Notes: generated by a model not told the origin, from the letters alone. 64,000 bases of DNA from Deltaproteobacteria bacterium (GCA_024636215.1 JAGXHL010000033.1:1-64000), one strand, 5' to 3'; counted from the first letter of the stretch, positions 27,857 through 37,886 are shown. Numbers and translations are program-made.

Positions 27857-29896
27857 ATGAATTCTCTTAAAATAAAATTTCTCGGTTTGTGCTGTATCAT
27901 CCTGATGGTCGCAATCGGCCTGACGACCTGGTACAACCTGCAAACCCAAAAAGCCATGCTCAGCAAGTTGGCGACTGAACATGGTCGCATGCTGACAGAA
28001 ACAATCCGCAACAGTATTATTACGGATATGGCCAATGGCAAGAACGACCGGGTCGGCCACATCCTCGGCAAGATCAACCACGAGCCGGCGATCAATAACG
28101 TACGGATTTTCGATGAATCCGGACGCGTCCTGATGGCGGCCGAACCGGAAGAGATCGGCGAACTCGTTTCAACCTCTGAACTGATGGCCTACCGTACCGG
28201 AAATTTCTCCTACGCCAACACACTTGCCGGCAAGGAGCACTTCAACTCCATTGTACCGATCTATAACGCAAGGGAATGCTATGCATGCCACGACGAGAAC
28301 ATCAAGGTTCTTGGTGTGCTCAACCTGCAGCTCTCCCTGAACGAATTGTCAAACATGCAGAGCAGTGGTCGAAATGCAACCATGATCGCCTCCGGTGTCA
28401 TGCTGATTATCCTGATCCTGACAATTACCGCGTTCCTTCTGGTTTACGTTGATGCCCCGATTCGCAAACTGGTCTCGGCTATGGATCTTGTTGAGCAGGG
28501 CCAATTTGAAGAGGCTCATACCTCCGTCAGTAGTTCAGACGAGATGACCCTGCTCTCTTCCAAGTTCAACTACATGGTGCAGCGGCTGAGGGAACTCGTT
28601 GAGAGCACGGTAAAAAATGAACGCGAGCTTGCCATCAGCCAGGAGAAACTGGCCCACAACGAAGAAATTCACGCGATGAATATGACCCTTGAGGATCGCC
28701 TCAAGGAGATTGAATATCTCAACATCAACCTTGAGGAACGCATCGAAGAAATCGAGGAAGCAAACTACAAGATTGCCGATCTCGCCAGCGAACTCGAAGA
28801 GAAGAACATCGGCCTGACCCAGGCCGTCGACCGCCTGCAGGCCCTGTACAAAATGGGCCTGGCCGTCAACGCCACCATGGACCTTGACAAACTGCTGAAC
28901 CTGATCAGTCAGAAGACCATGCTGACCATGAGGGCCCAGGTCGGCTACATTCTCATGTTAAATGAGAAGAGCGGCAATCTGGTCGTCGGTGGCGCAGCGG
29001 GCATCAGCGATGATTTCGACCGCGACGTGGAGGTCCCTCTCAAACCGGGCGGCGTCTCTTATTGGGTCATGAACAACAATGCCCCCAAGCTGGTGAAAGA
29101 TATTGACAAGGCGCGCGAATTCAGCAAGATGAGCCGTCTTGGCTTTATCCGGGAATCGGTCATCTGCGCGCCTTTAAATGACAAAGAGAAGGTTATCGGC
29201 ACGATCACTATTGCCAACCCGGTTGATTCCAGTGAGTTTGACAATTCGGACCTTGAACTCCTCTCGACCATAGCTGCTCAGGCCAGTATTGCCATTCGCA
29301 ACGCCCGTCTCTACGAAGAGCAGGAGACCACATATCTCAATACCGTCCAGGCACTGGTCTCAACCATCGAGGCAAGTGACGCTTACACCCGCGGCCATTC
29401 CGAACGCGTGACACGCTACAGTGTTACACTGGCAAAGAAAATGGGCATGGAAGGCGACCCTCTCAAGCAGCTTGAGCAAGCGGCTGTTTTGCACGACATT
29501 GGCAAAATCGGCATCGATGTGAATCTGCTGCACAAGAAGGAGAAGCTTACCTCTGCGGATATCGATGTTCTCAAGTTGCATCCCTCTATCGGAGTGCGTA
29601 TACTTGAGCCGATTCACTTCCTTGGTACGGTCCGCGATATTATCGAACAGCACCATGAACGCTATGATGGCAAAGGCTACCCGAAAGGACTGACCGGTGA
29701 TAACTGGCGACTTGAGGGAAAAATTCTGGCTGTCTGCGACACCTATGACGCCATGACCTCTGATCGACCTTACCGTAAAGCTCTCTCCCACGAGATTGCC
29801 ATACAGGAGATTCGCGACCATTCCGGAACCCAATTTGACCCTGAAGTCGCTGCTGCATTCATTGAGATGTTCAAAGAGAATCAACTTCCTCAATAA
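27857..29896 (+). CDS. Membrane HD-GYP phosphodiesterase with periplasmic c-heme sensor and GAF domain
   Basis: 679 aa. TM1 (about 9-27), periplasmic sensor to about 175 with a c-type heme site CYACH at 141-145, TM2 (about 176-198), HAMP, a long coiled coil (about 245-330), GAF (about 335-490) and a C-terminal HD-GYP domain. The catalytic signature is complete (HDIGKIGID, HHERYDGKGYPKGL), so it should hydrolyse c-di-GMP or cGAMP. Heme-c sensor domains of this kind are known in Geobacter chemoreceptors and would report redox or gas state. The next gene, 19 bp away, is a degenerate GGDEF protein. Confidence 0.9.
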   Translation: MNSLKIKFLGLCCIILMVAIGLTTWYNLQTQKAMLSKLATEHGRMLTETIRNSIITDMANGKNDRVGHILGKINHEPAINNVRIFDESGRVLMAAEPEEIGELVSTSELMAYRTGNFSYANTLAGKEHFNSIVPIYNARECYACHDENIKVLGVLNLQLSLNELSNMQSSGRNATMIASGVMLIILILTITAFLLVYVDAPIRKLVSAMDLVEQGQFEEAHTSVSSSDEMTLLSSKFNYMVQRLRELVESTVKNERELAISQEKLAHNEEIHAMNMTLEDRLKEIEYLNINLEERIEEIEEANYKIADLASELEEKNIGLTQAVDRLQALYKMGLAVNATMDLDKLLNLISQKTMLTMRAQVGYILMLNEKSGNLVVGGAAGISDDFDRDVEVPLKPGGVSYWVMNNNAPKLVKDIDKAREFSKMSRLGFIRESVICAPLNDKEKVIGTITIANPVDSSEFDNSDLELLSTIAAQASIAIRNARLYEEQETTYLNTVQALVSTIEASDAYTRGHSERVTRYSVTLAKKMGMEGDPLKQLEQAAVLHDIGKIGIDVNLLHKKEKLTSADIDVLKLHPSIGVRILEPIHFLGTVRDIIEQHHERYDGKGYPKGLTGDNWRLEGKILAVCDTYDAMTSDRPYRKALSHEIAIQEIRDHSGTQFDPEVAAAFIEMFKENQLPQ

Positions 29897-29915
29897 TCAA
29901 TAATCGAAGAGACCT

Positions 29916-32120
29916 ATGCAAGAAGCTGCCTCTCCTACAACAGTTCCTCAGCAGTCAAGGCGCTTTCGTTCCCTGCGCAGCAAAGTCTTTCTCCCCTTTC
30001 TTTTCCTGATCGTCAGCTTGAGTATTGCAGCGATCTACGGATCATTTCATCTCGCGGAGCAGTCTTTTCAGAACAGCACCGATGAGCGTCTGACCGCCAC
30101 CAAAGAAGTCCTTTATCGAGAGTTCAAGAAGCAGGAAATCATCCTGCAGACCTATGCTGTCATCATGCAGCAGTTTGAGTCTCTTTCTGAAAGATTTCAC
30201 AGTGAAGCCGAATTCGGCATTTTGCAGGATCGTCTTTTCAGCACCCTTGAGGCAGACAACATCTCCACCACATTCTATCCCACCGATATCCGGGGCCTCA
30301 TTCAGCACGACAGTCTGATCTCACTCTTCGATCAAGTCCGACGCAGTGGACAGCCACGCTTTCGCTACAGTAATGAATTTGGTGGCGTCCCTGTACTTAT
30401 GGTTGCCGCACCCATCTACAGCAGGGGCCAACTTTCCAAGATCCTCCTCTTGCAAACCGCAATGGGTGAGTCTTTCATGCGCAACGTCACCTCGGCGCTC
30501 AACGTCAAGGCTGCACTTTTGTCAACCGATGGCAAGCTGATCGTCGAAAGCTCCCCGGATTTCAGCAACCTGCCCCTGACCACGGACCAGATTGAATTGA
30601 TCGGAAGTGGCCAGGCACTTTATCTTAATCATGCGATTAACAAGAATCCCGAGCGCCATCTCTTTGCTATGATCCCGCTGGGCCGAAGTGACAGAATCAT
30701 TCTCTCCCTTCAAGCCTCTCTGCAGGCAACAACAGAGATGCAGAAAGCCACTATTCTGAAGTTGATTCTGGTTATGAGTGGCGTCATCGTATTAGGAACT
30801 ATTTTCTACTTCAGAAGGATCAGCCAGATTACCAATCCCGCCAAGGAACTGCGCAACGCGACCGAGGCAATCAGTCGCGGCAACCTGTCATACCGGATTA
30901 TCGATATCAGTGATGACGAGTTGGGCCAGATTGCCACCTCCTTCAACCAGATGGCGGCTGACCTTGAGAACTCTTACCAGCAACGTGCCAGCCATGACAT
31001 TGCTGCGGCAATCGCCACGGAAGAAGAGAAGATGCGTCTGGCCCTGGAGCGGAAAGAACGTGAACGTGACAGGATCATCAATGAACTGAGCATCCTGCAG
31101 CGCGAGTCAAGCGCCCTCTATCAACTGAACCAGGCGATGACGTCTACGATTGAACTGAACGTCATGTTTGACCGCATCCTGCAGGTTCTGAATGAAACTC
31201 TGTCTTGCGACCATATCGTACTGCTCATTCATAACCCTGGAGAGAGCGCCCTTGAAGTCGTGCGCACATCAGGGCTTAACACCGAAGTGCTGAGCAATGT
31301 GCGTTTCACGTTTAATCAGGGGATCACCGGAGAAGCGGCTCAAAGCCAACGGATGATCTATGTCAAGAACATTGACGATGACGACCGAAACCTCAGCTAC
31401 CATGGTCTGATCGCCACCCGCGGCTCGATGATTTCCGTACCTCTGGTTATCAAAGAACGGCTGGTCGGAGCCATCAACCTGCACAAGAAACAGAGCGATG
31501 CTTTCTCTGCATCAGAACTACGGCTGGTTCAAGCGATTGCCAACCAGACTGCGATTGCTGTCGACAACACCCAATTACAGGAGAAAAGTCGGGAGTTAAG
31601 CAACAGGGATGAATTAACCGGGCTCTCCAATCGGAGACATTTTCAGGAGCTTCTAAAACGCGAGGTCGCCCAGGCGCGCCGCTTCAGCTCGAGCTTCTCG
31701 ATTGTTATGTGCGACATCGATGGCTTTAAACAGCACAGATCGACTCTCGGTAATATTCAATCCGACGCTTTATTGAGACAGGTTGGTCAGGCCCTGCTGA
31801 AAAACACACGCGGTATTGACCTGGTCAGCCGTTTCGGCAACGACCAGTTCATCATCATGTTGCCGAAGACAACCAAGGAGGGTGCCTTTGCTGCCGCTGA
31901 AAAGCTTCGCAAACAGATTCTGGCAGAGGATTTCTCGCGGCATATTCACTCGGAGATGGACTTCAGTGTCACCCTGTCTTTCGGAGTCACGGAATTCCCC
32001 GGCGACAGCAAGAACATCTACGAACTGCTCAATCTCGCAGACCGGGCCCTGTATAACGCCAAGCAGGACGGCAGCAACTGCACCGTCGCCTGGGAAGGAC
32101 CTGCCCCGGGTCCCGATTAA
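29916..32120 (+). CDS. HAMP-GAF-GGDEF protein with degenerate active site
   Basis: 734 aa. TM1 (about 26-46), a periplasmic sensor to about 275, TM2 (about 280-300), HAMP (RISQITNPAKELRNATEAISRGNLSYRI region), coiled coil, GAF (about 410-555) and GGDEF. The signature reads GNDQF instead of GGDEF, and the guanine-binding FKxxND/GHxxGD block reads FKQHRS/GNIQSD, so synthesis of c-di-GMP is unlikely. The inhibitory-site motif RxxD is present as RGID five residues before GNDQF, so it may bind c-di-GMP as a receptor (inference). It probably shares an operon with the HD-GYP gene. Confidence 0.85.
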   Translation: MQEAASPTTVPQQSRRFRSLRSKVFLPFLFLIVSLSIAAIYGSFHLAEQSFQNSTDERLTATKEVLYREFKKQEIILQTYAVIMQQFESLSERFHSEAEFGILQDRLFSTLEADNISTTFYPTDIRGLIQHDSLISLFDQVRRSGQPRFRYSNEFGGVPVLMVAAPIYSRGQLSKILLLQTAMGESFMRNVTSALNVKAALLSTDGKLIVESSPDFSNLPLTTDQIELIGSGQALYLNHAINKNPERHLFAMIPLGRSDRIILSLQASLQATTEMQKATILKLILVMSGVIVLGTIFYFRRISQITNPAKELRNATEAISRGNLSYRIIDISDDELGQIATSFNQMAADLENSYQQRASHDIAAAIATEEEKMRLALERKERERDRIINELSILQRESSALYQLNQAMTSTIELNVMFDRILQVLNETLSCDHIVLLIHNPGESALEVVRTSGLNTEVLSNVRFTFNQGITGEAAQSQRMIYVKNIDDDDRNLSYHGLIATRGSMISVPLVIKERLVGAINLHKKQSDAFSASELRLVQAIANQTAIAVDNTQLQEKSRELSNRDELTGLSNRRHFQELLKREVAQARRFSSSFSIVMCDIDGFKQHRSTLGNIQSDALLRQVGQALLKNTRGIDLVSRFGNDQFIIMLPKTTKEGAFAAAEKLRKQILAEDFSRHIHSEMDFSVTLSFGVTEFPGDSKNIYELLNLADRALYNAKQDGSNCTVAWEGPAPGPD

Positions 32121-32206
32121 AACGCTTACCACTCGTAACTGTTCAGCGGGATGCGGACAATCCTTAGGGTGCGGTAAACATCGAGGACCGCAGCTTTTCC
32201 CGAATC

Positions 32207-32235
32207 GATGCGGATCGTACCTCACCACATCCTAC
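32207..32235. repeat. Copy of the GATGCGG...CATCCTAC repeat
   Basis: 29 bp that match 17373-17401 with three differences. It lies in the 32121-32342 gap before the terminator. Confidence 0.6.
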
Positions 32236-32251
32236 ATGCTGCTCACATACA

Positions 32252-32287
32252 ATGAAAAGGCCGTCTCTATGCGAGGCGGCCTTTTCA
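32252..32287. terminator. Bidirectional terminator between the GGDEF gene and argC
   Basis: ATGAAAAGGCCG(TCT) and AGGCGGCCTTTTCAT form a 15-bp stem with two mismatches and a short loop. The stem is A-rich on one side and T-rich on the other, so it can serve the plus-strand GGDEF operon and the minus-strand argC. Confidence 0.75.
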
Positions 32288-32342
32288 TATGGAGCATATT
32301 GATATTTCGAGCAGAAGCAAGGAGAGCGTCTGCCCACCTTCA

Positions 32343-33380
32343 TCAAGGGAACACGGGGGGGAGCAGCAGCCCCGTATCTTCGGGCAAGCCGAGCATGAGG
32401 TTCATATTCTGCACAGCCTGTCCGGCCGCCCCCTTGACCAGGTTGTCAATGGCAGCAAGGACAATCACCCGGCCGGTTCGTTCATCAACAGACAAACCAA
32501 TGTCGCAGAAGTTGCTGCCCCGAACCTGTGCGATGTTCGGCAGTTGGCCTTTGGGCAGCACCCTGACAAAGCTTTCGGCGACATATCGATTAATATACAG
32601 TTGGTGCAGGGCGCCGAGTGACATCATGCTGGTCATACTCGCATAACAGGTGCTGAGGATACCGCGGTTCACCGGCAAAAGATGCGGCGTAAAGCTGATT
32701 CTGACGCTTTCTCCCGCCAGCCTTGAGAGAGACTGTTCAATCTCGGGTGTGTGCCGGTGTCTGGGTAAACTGTATGCCTTGAAGCCTTCATTGACCTCAC
32801 AGTAGAGACTGTCCACTTTGGCAGCACGCCCGGCACCGCTGGTACCGGATTTACTGTCGATAATCAGGGTTGTATGGTCGATCAAAGCATTTTCAAGCAA
32901 GGGTGCCAGGGCAAGCGCGACGCTGGTCGGGTAGCAACCCGGGTTGGCAACCAGACGGGCAGTCGATATACCTTCACGAAACAGCTCAGGAAGACCGTAA
33001 ACCGCTTCGTCGAGCAACTCCCTGGCGGTATGTGGCTGGTACCAATCTTCATAAATTTCGACATCTGAGATACGGAAATCCGCAGAGAGGTCGACGACCC
33101 TGCAACCGGCAGTCAACAAGTCAGGGATCATGCCCATGGCGGTCTGATGTGGCACTGCGGTGAACACCAGGTCAACGCGACCGGCGAGACCGACCGGGTC
33201 AACATCTTCGAAACTTAAGTCAATGATACCCAGAAGAGAGGGAAACACATCGCTGACCCTCTGGCCGGCGTATTGTCTTGAGGTGACAGATACCAGTTTC
33301 GTATCGGGGTGCAGTGAAAGCAGTCTGAGCAGCTCGACGCCGGTATAACCACTCGCACCAATAACTGCGATCCGTTGCAT
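32343..33380 (-). CDS. argC: N-acetyl-gamma-glutamyl-phosphate reductase
   Basis: 345 aa, third step of arginine synthesis. Visible: [19 protein letters not shown] (NADP binding), [32 protein letters not shown] with the catalytic Cys, KSGTSGAGR, and [13 protein letters not shown]. Follows rplM-rpsI with a hairpin between, an arrangement seen in Geobacter relatives. Confidence 0.97.
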   Translation of the reverse strand: MQRIAVIGASGYTGVELLRLLSLHPDTKLVSVTSRQYAGQRVSDVFPSLLGIIDLSFEDVDPVGLAGRVDLVFTAVPHQTAMGMIPDLLTAGCRVVDLSADFRISDVEIYEDWYQPHTARELLDEAVYGLPELFREGISTARLVANPGCYPTSVALALAPLLENALIDHTTLIIDSKSGTSGAGRAAKVDSLYCEVNEGFKAYSLPRHRHTPEIEQSLSRLAGESVRISFTPHLLPVNRGILSTCYASMTSMMSLGALHQLYINRYVAESFVRVLPKGQLPNIAQVRGSNFCDIGLSVDERTGRVIVLAAIDNLVKGAAGQAVQNMNLMLGLPEDTGLLLPPVFP

Positions 33381-33433
33381 ATCAACTCCTTGCAGGTTTG
33401 TCCGCTGGCTGGATAACGCTCACCAGAAATGCA

Positions 33434-33462
33434 GAAAGGGAAACCCGCAGGGTTTCCCTTTC
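33434..33462 (-). terminator. Hairpin between rpsI and argC
   Basis: GAAAGGGAAACCC, loop GCA, GGGTTTCCCTTTC: perfect 13-bp stem. No long T-run follows on the minus strand, so it may attenuate rather than fully stop transcription into argC. Confidence 0.65.
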
Positions 33463-33499
33463 AACCAAAGATCCAATCGACCCTGGGGGCCTTAAGGCA

Positions 33500-33895
33500 T
33501 TAACGCTTGGAGAACTGGAAGCTACGGCGTGCAGCGCGTCGACCGTACTTCTTACGTTCCTTGATACGACTGTCACGGGTAATAAAACCAGCTTTTTTCA
33601 GCGAATCACGGAGTTCTGGGTCAATTTCAAGCAGAGCCTTGGTGATGCCATGTCTGATCGCACCGGCCTGACCGGAAGGACCACCACCACTAACATTCAC
33701 GGTAACATCAAATTTACCGGTCGTCTCGGTCAATTCGAGAGGCTGGTGCACAACCATTTTAGAGGTCGGGCGGCCGAAGTACTCGTCGATAGTCCGCTTG
33801 TTAATGGTGATTTCACCTGTACCCGGCTTCATCCAGACACGGGCAATAGATGTCTTCCTTTTACCGGTGGCGTAAAATTTCTGTTCGGCCATCAT
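33500..33895 (-). CDS. rpsI: 30S ribosomal protein S9
   Basis: 131 aa. [18 protein letters not shown] at the N-terminus, [20 protein letters not shown] in the middle and the basic C-terminal tail ending RRSFQFSKR. 19 bp after rplM in the usual pair. Confidence 0.97.
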   Translation of the reverse strand: MMAEQKFYATGKRKTSIARVWMKPGTGEITINKRTIDEYFGRPTSKMVVHQPLELTETTGKFDVTVNVSGGGPSGQAGAIRHGITKALLEIDPELRDSLKKAGFITRDSRIKERKKYGRRAARRSFQFSKR

Positions 33896-33914
33896 CTATT
33901 TCTCCTGAATTCCC

Positions 33915-34343
33915 TTAAACCTGAAGTTCTTTGGGTTGCTGTGCCTGATGCGGATGATCGGCACCGCAGTAGACTTTAAGTTTTTTGAACATCTGACGGC
34001 CGAGCTTGTTCTTCGGCAACATCCCTTTAACTGCTTTGCGGATCAGTTCTTCGGGTGTTTTCTCAAGCAATTTTCCAGCAGTGATTGATGTCAGACCGCC
34101 GGTGTAACCGCTGTGGCGATGATACATTTTCTGGCTGAGTTTATTGCCGGTCAAACGCACTTTTTCGGCATTGAGAACAATGACAAAGTCACCTGTATCA
34201 ACGCTCGGCGTATAAATAGCTTTGTGCTTGCCGCGCAGGACCCTGGCAATTTCTGTTGCCATACGGCCCAGGACTTTATCTTCCAGATCAACCACGTACC
34301 AGTCTTTCTGGAGATCTTCATTTTTTGCAACGGGAGTACTCAT
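33915..34343 (-). CDS. rplM: 50S ribosomal protein L13
   Basis: 142 aa. [47 protein letters not shown], and [22 protein letters not shown]. First gene of rplM-rpsI behind a good promoter. Confidence 0.97.
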   Translation of the reverse strand: MSTPVAKNEDLQKDWYVVDLEDKVLGRMATEIARVLRGKHKAIYTPSVDTGDFVIVLNAEKVRLTGNKLSQKMYHRHSGYTGGLTSITAGKLLEKTPEELIRKAVKGMLPKNKLGRQMFKKLKVYCGADHPHQAQQPKELQV

Positions 34344-34396
34344 GACTATCCTCTCTAGATCAGTTCTGTAAGTTAACGGGGCTCACAGAAACCCGA

Positions 34397-34425
34397 AATC
34401 TATTCAAAAGGCTTGAGGATGTCAA
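34397..34425 (-). promoter_or_regulatory. Promoter of rplM-rpsI
   Basis: On the minus strand a perfect TTGACA (34425-34420), 17 nt, TAGATT. A leader of about 50 nt ends with GAGAGGAT before the rplM ATG. Confidence 0.75.
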
Positions 34426-34501
34426 GCTTTTTTTCTTGCCCTTTTTTTCTGTTCAGGCACGACTTAATTCAGCACTCATGACAAAGCATGGCATCCGGTT
34501 G

Positions 34502-34682
34502 AATCCTGGCCATCCGGAAGCTCCGGATGGCCAGGATTAAGTTTTCGATTTGGAAACGAGCAATTTTTCGCAAGGTCAAGGAAATCAAGAATTTGAGCGG
34601 AGGCGTAGTGCTTTACGCCGCACAATCAAATTCGCCGATTGACGCAGAGATTGCGGAAAAGAACCGTTTCCGGCCGAAAACT
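34502..34682. mobile_element. MITE-like element, copy 1 (143-bp TIR unit plus hairpin)
   Basis: The 34540-34682 unit has imperfect terminal inverted repeats (AGTTTTCGATTTGGAAACG left; reverse complement of the right end AGTTTTCGGCCGGAAACG). It differs at about 10 of 143 positions from 53813-53955. Directly left is a perfect 16-bp hairpin (AATCCTGGCCATCCGG, loop AAGCT). Inside, GGCGTA/TACGCC and CAAAT/ATTTG can pair. The right terminus supplies the TAG stop of the M42 peptidase gene. Confidence 0.8.
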
Positions 34683-35748
34683 AATTCGGTATGAATGAAT
34701 GGTCCTTGTTAATCCTGCTGCAAAGCGCAGACAGCAGCCTGACAGCGCCCTCGAGGTCGGCCCAGTCGAGGACTTCGACCGGAGTATGCATATAGCGCAG
34801 GGGGATGCTGATCAAGGCCGTCGCCACGCCGCCATGCACAAGCTGCATGACATTCGCGTCGGTCCCCGTGGCGCGGGGGATGCCCATCACCTGGTAGGGG
34901 ATGTCCTCTTCTTTTGCCGTCTTCAGGAGCAGATCAAACAGAACCGGGTTGATATTGGGACCACGTGCCAGCACCGGTCCCTGACCCAGACGGACCTCAC
35001 CAAGGTCTTTATGATCAGCGCCGGGATAATCGCTGGCAAAGCCCACTTCGACAGCAATCCCGATATCCGGCTGGACGCCGTAAGCGCTGGTTGCACCACC
35101 GCGCAAACCGACCTCTTCCTGTACGGTTGAAACACCGTACAGATCCACGCTTATGCGGTTTTGACGGCGGACCTCCCGCAGCACCTGGGCAACGATAAAA
35201 GCACCCATCTTGTCATCGAGAGCACGTGAGGTCAGGCGTGTCCCCTGCAAGCGCTCTACGCCGACCCGAAAGGTGACCGGATCACCAATCGACACCAGCT
35301 TATTAGTCTCGTCTTTGTTGCGACAACCGATATCAATAAACTGATTTTTGAACGGCACGACCGTGTCCCGGTCCTTGGTTTCGATCTGGTGAATCGGCCG
35401 TTTGCCTACAACACCGGCGAGCGGCCCGTCAGCTGTATGAACGGTCACCCGCTGCCCCGGCACCAGGTGCGCATCAACACCGCCGATCGGGGCAAAAAAG
35501 AGAAAGCCCTGATCATCAACGTACTTGACCATAAAGCCGATTTCATCACAGTGGCCTGCGAGCATCAAGCGTGGTGCAGCTTCGGGACCCTTGACATGCG
35601 CCACCACATTGCCCATCACATCGGTATGGAGGTCATCGGCAACCTCGGCCAGGGCCTTGCGAATCACCCGTTGAGCGGGCTGTTCAAAACCTGAAGGGCT
35701 GGGGGCCTCAATCAATTCCTTAAAAAACTGAAAATCCTGATCATTCAT
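34681..35748 (-). CDS. M42 family metallopeptidase
   Basis: 355 aa, glutamyl aminopeptidase / FrvX-like family. Metal-binding residues are visible in LAGHCDEIGFMVKYV (His-x-Asp), SRALDDKMGAFI (Asp), and TVQEEVGLRGG (Glu-Glu), with the later Asp in GFASDYPG and the final His in LVHGGVATAL. Cytosolic aminopeptidase of unknown specificity. It starts 12 bp after miaB. The stop codon comes from the end of the 143-bp element. Confidence 0.9.
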   Translation of the reverse strand: MNDQDFQFFKELIEAPSPSGFEQPAQRVIRKALAEVADDLHTDVMGNVVAHVKGPEAAPRLMLAGHCDEIGFMVKYVDDQGFLFFAPIGGVDAHLVPGQRVTVHTADGPLAGVVGKRPIHQIETKDRDTVVPFKNQFIDIGCRNKDETNKLVSIGDPVTFRVGVERLQGTRLTSRALDDKMGAFIVAQVLREVRRQNRISVDLYGVSTVQEEVGLRGGATSAYGVQPDIGIAVEVGFASDYPGADHKDLGEVRLGQGPVLARGPNINPVLFDLLLKTAKEEDIPYQVMGIPRATGTDANVMQLVHGGVATALISIPLRYMHTPVEVLDWADLEGAVRLLSALCSRINKDHSFIPN

Positions 35749-35760
35749 TCAAGCATTCCT

Positions 35761-37092
35761 TTACGCGTGTTCAAGCAACTCCCCCAACAGGGAATTGCGA
35801 AAAGATTTCGTGATTTTTACCGGCACCAGCTGACCCGCCAGGGTGGCAGGGCCGGAGAAGTTAACGATACGATTCCAGGTGGATCGACCGAACAGCTGCC
35901 CTTTGCCAAGCTTGCTCTCGCCTTCAACCAGCACCACCTGGATCCTGCCGACTTCGGCGTCCCAGGTCTGCCGACTGATCTCCTGCTGCAACGCAAGCAT
36001 GCGATTGAACCGCTCTTGCTTAACCTCTGCCGGCGTCTCGTCGGCCAGCTCTGCGGCAGTCGTGCCGCGCCGCGGCGAATAGATGAAAGAGTAGATCTCA
36101 GTGTAACGGACCTGTTCCAGCAAAGACATGGTCTCGGCAAAATCAGCCTCGGTTTCTCCGGGAAAGCCGACAATAATATCGGAGGAGAGGCGAATGTCGG
36201 GACAAACCTGCCGAAGTCGGTCTACGATCTGCAGATACCTCTCTCTGGTGTAGCCACGGTTCATGGCTTTGAGGATATGATCCGAGCCGCATTGCACCGG
36301 CAGATGCAGATGCTTGCAGAGCTTTTCCAGGCGACCGAAACATGCGATCAAATCATCGGAGAGGTCCTTCGGATGGGAGGTTGTAAAGCGAATCCGCTCA
36401 ATACCATCCACCGCGTTGACCCGTTCAAGGAGCTCGGCAAAGCTGAGTTCACCCTCCTCCTTGAGGCCATAGGAGTTGACATTCTGGCCGATCAGGGTGA
36501 CCTCGCGAACGCCCTGTGCTGCCAGTTCATGGATTTCTGCGAGGACTTCGGTACTCGGACGACTGATCTCACGACCACGCACATAGGGCACAACACAGTA
36601 GCTGCAGAAATTATCACAGCCCTGCATAACCGTTACAAAACGGGTCCATGCGTCCTGACCGGTCCGCGCAGGAAAGAGCTGCAGGCGGGTTTCACGATCA
36701 AGGAATTCGGTCTCTTCACAACGCACATGCTGTTCGGCCACCTGTTGAACCATTTCGGGCAGGCGGTGGACGTTATGGGTACCGAAAACCAGATCCAGGT
36801 AAGAAAACTCATCCAGAAGCTGTTTGCCCTCCTGCTGGGCGATGCAGCCTCCCATACCGAGGATCAGCTCCGGTTTACGCTCCTTCATCGGCTTGAAGCG
36901 CCCCAGGTGGCCGTACGCCTTGCGCACGGCTTTGTCGCGCACGGCGCAGGTGTTGAGCAAAATCAGGTCGGCCTGCTCCGGCTCTTCAACCTGATGATAG
37001 CCGATACCGTCGAGTAGACCGACAATCCGCTCGGAGTCAACGACATTCATCTGGCAACCGAAGGTTTCCAGGTAAAATGCTTTATCATTCAT
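35761..37092 (-). CDS. miaB: tRNA-2-methylthio-N6-dimethylallyladenosine synthase
   Basis: 443 aa radical-SAM methylthiotransferase acting on i6A37. UPF0004 domain with the first cluster cysteines (ETFGCQMNVVDSE, LLNTCAVRDKA, GCIAQ), radical-SAM core with CDNFCSYCVVPYVRG (CxxxCxxC), and a C-terminal TRAM domain (VVLVEGESKLGKGQLFGRSTWNRIV). Likely co-transcribed with the M42 peptidase. Confidence 0.97.
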   Translation of the reverse strand: MNDKAFYLETFGCQMNVVDSERIVGLLDGIGYHQVEEPEQADLILLNTCAVRDKAVRKAYGHLGRFKPMKERKPELILGMGGCIAQQEGKQLLDEFSYLDLVFGTHNVHRLPEMVQQVAEQHVRCEETEFLDRETRLQLFPARTGQDAWTRFVTVMQGCDNFCSYCVVPYVRGREISRPSTEVLAEIHELAAQGVREVTLIGQNVNSYGLKEEGELSFAELLERVNAVDGIERIRFTTSHPKDLSDDLIACFGRLEKLCKHLHLPVQCGSDHILKAMNRGYTRERYLQIVDRLRQVCPDIRLSSDIIVGFPGETEADFAETMSLLEQVRYTEIYSFIYSPRRGTTAAELADETPAEVKQERFNRMLALQQEISRQTWDAEVGRIQVVLVEGESKLGKGQLFGRSTWNRIVNFSGPATLAGQLVPVKITKSFRNSLLGELLEHA

Positions 37093-37129
37093 GGGAATAT
37101 TTCCATAAGCTTGAAATTATACAGTCCTA

Positions 37130-37292
37130 GCAGACTGTCGGACTATTCATGAGCCGGCTGCAAATTCGGCTGTTTGGCCCATATTTCAGCTCCTTATTGG
37201 TCCATAGCTACGGCTATGAACCTGCAAATGAGCTAAATTCTGTTCTCAAACATCCAAATTTTCGCTTCGGCCCGTATAGTCCGACAGTCTGC
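37130..37292. mobile_element. 163-bp element with perfect 17-bp terminal inverted repeats
   Basis: GCAGACTGTCGGACTAT at 37130-37146 is perfectly inverted at 37276-37292. The interior has a hairpin CATAGC(TACG)GCTATG and no transposase. A 34-bp near-copy of the left end is at 21216-21249. It fills the gap between miaB and the PH-like gene. Confidence 0.8.
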
Positions 37293-37376
37293 CAGGAGGC
37301 TAACCAAAAAAACATTCAAAAGCAATCTGTTATGGTTGAATTCTGCTGCTTCTGCGCGTCTGGCTTGCAAGAGACG

Positions 37377-37886
37377 TCAAAGAGGAGGCTGTGCAGGCTT
37401 GAGCCATTGCTCCAGCAGGTCCGTGGCTTTACGGGGGTGCTCCAGGCAGTGCAGAATCAGCTGCTTCTCCTTACCCTGGCAAACACGCAAGGTGCCGAGG
37501 TGTTCACCTTGCCGATGCAAGCTGAAGTAAGTCATATCCTTAAGGTCCATCGCCTCAGTGTGCAATCGCCAGAGACCGCGCTGAGTCAGCAGGCGACGGT
37601 CTGTGATCGCGTAATAGACCCGGTTCCACTCCAGGCGGGCTTGCAGGAGGTGGCCGACGCTGAAGTAGATGCCAAGCAGAACAAATGGCACCGGTAGCCA
37701 GACCAGCCAGGCGATCGCGTATTCATCAGCCAGAGCAAAACCGAGAATTTGCCAATAAGTGCAAATCGCCAGAAAGATGCCGCCGAAGATCGAGTGTTTC
37801 CAGTGTCTGAAGGTGTAGCAACGCGGCGCTGGCCGCCCCTCCCAGCAAACCTCTTCACCAATGCCCAGAGCCAGATCCTGTTTCAT
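37377..37886 (-). CDS. Membrane protein with bacterial PH-like domain
   Basis: 169 aa. Two membrane helices (about 30-50 and 57-78) followed by a bPH2-type domain (WNRVYYAITDRRLLTQRGLW, DLKDMTYFSLHRQGEHLGTLRV). Such proteins are of unknown function. The start overlaps the upstream M48-like gene by 4 bp, so they form a two-gene unit. Confidence 0.75.
   Translation of the reverse strand: MKQDLALGIGEEVCWEGRPAPRCYTFRHWKHSIFGGIFLAICTYWQILGFALADEYAIAWLVWLPVPFVLLGIYFSVGHLLQARLEWNRVYYAITDRRLLTQRGLWRLHTEAMDLKDMTYFSLHRQGEHLGTLRVCQGKEKQLILHCLEHPRKATDLLEQWLKPAQPPL

Noticed and set aside
35767..37017. 416-aa plus-strand ORF opposite miaB
   Set aside because: Antisense shadow of miaB with no motif.
37149..37697. 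182-aa plus-strand ORF
   Set aside because: Starts in the TIR element and runs antisense to the PH-like gene.
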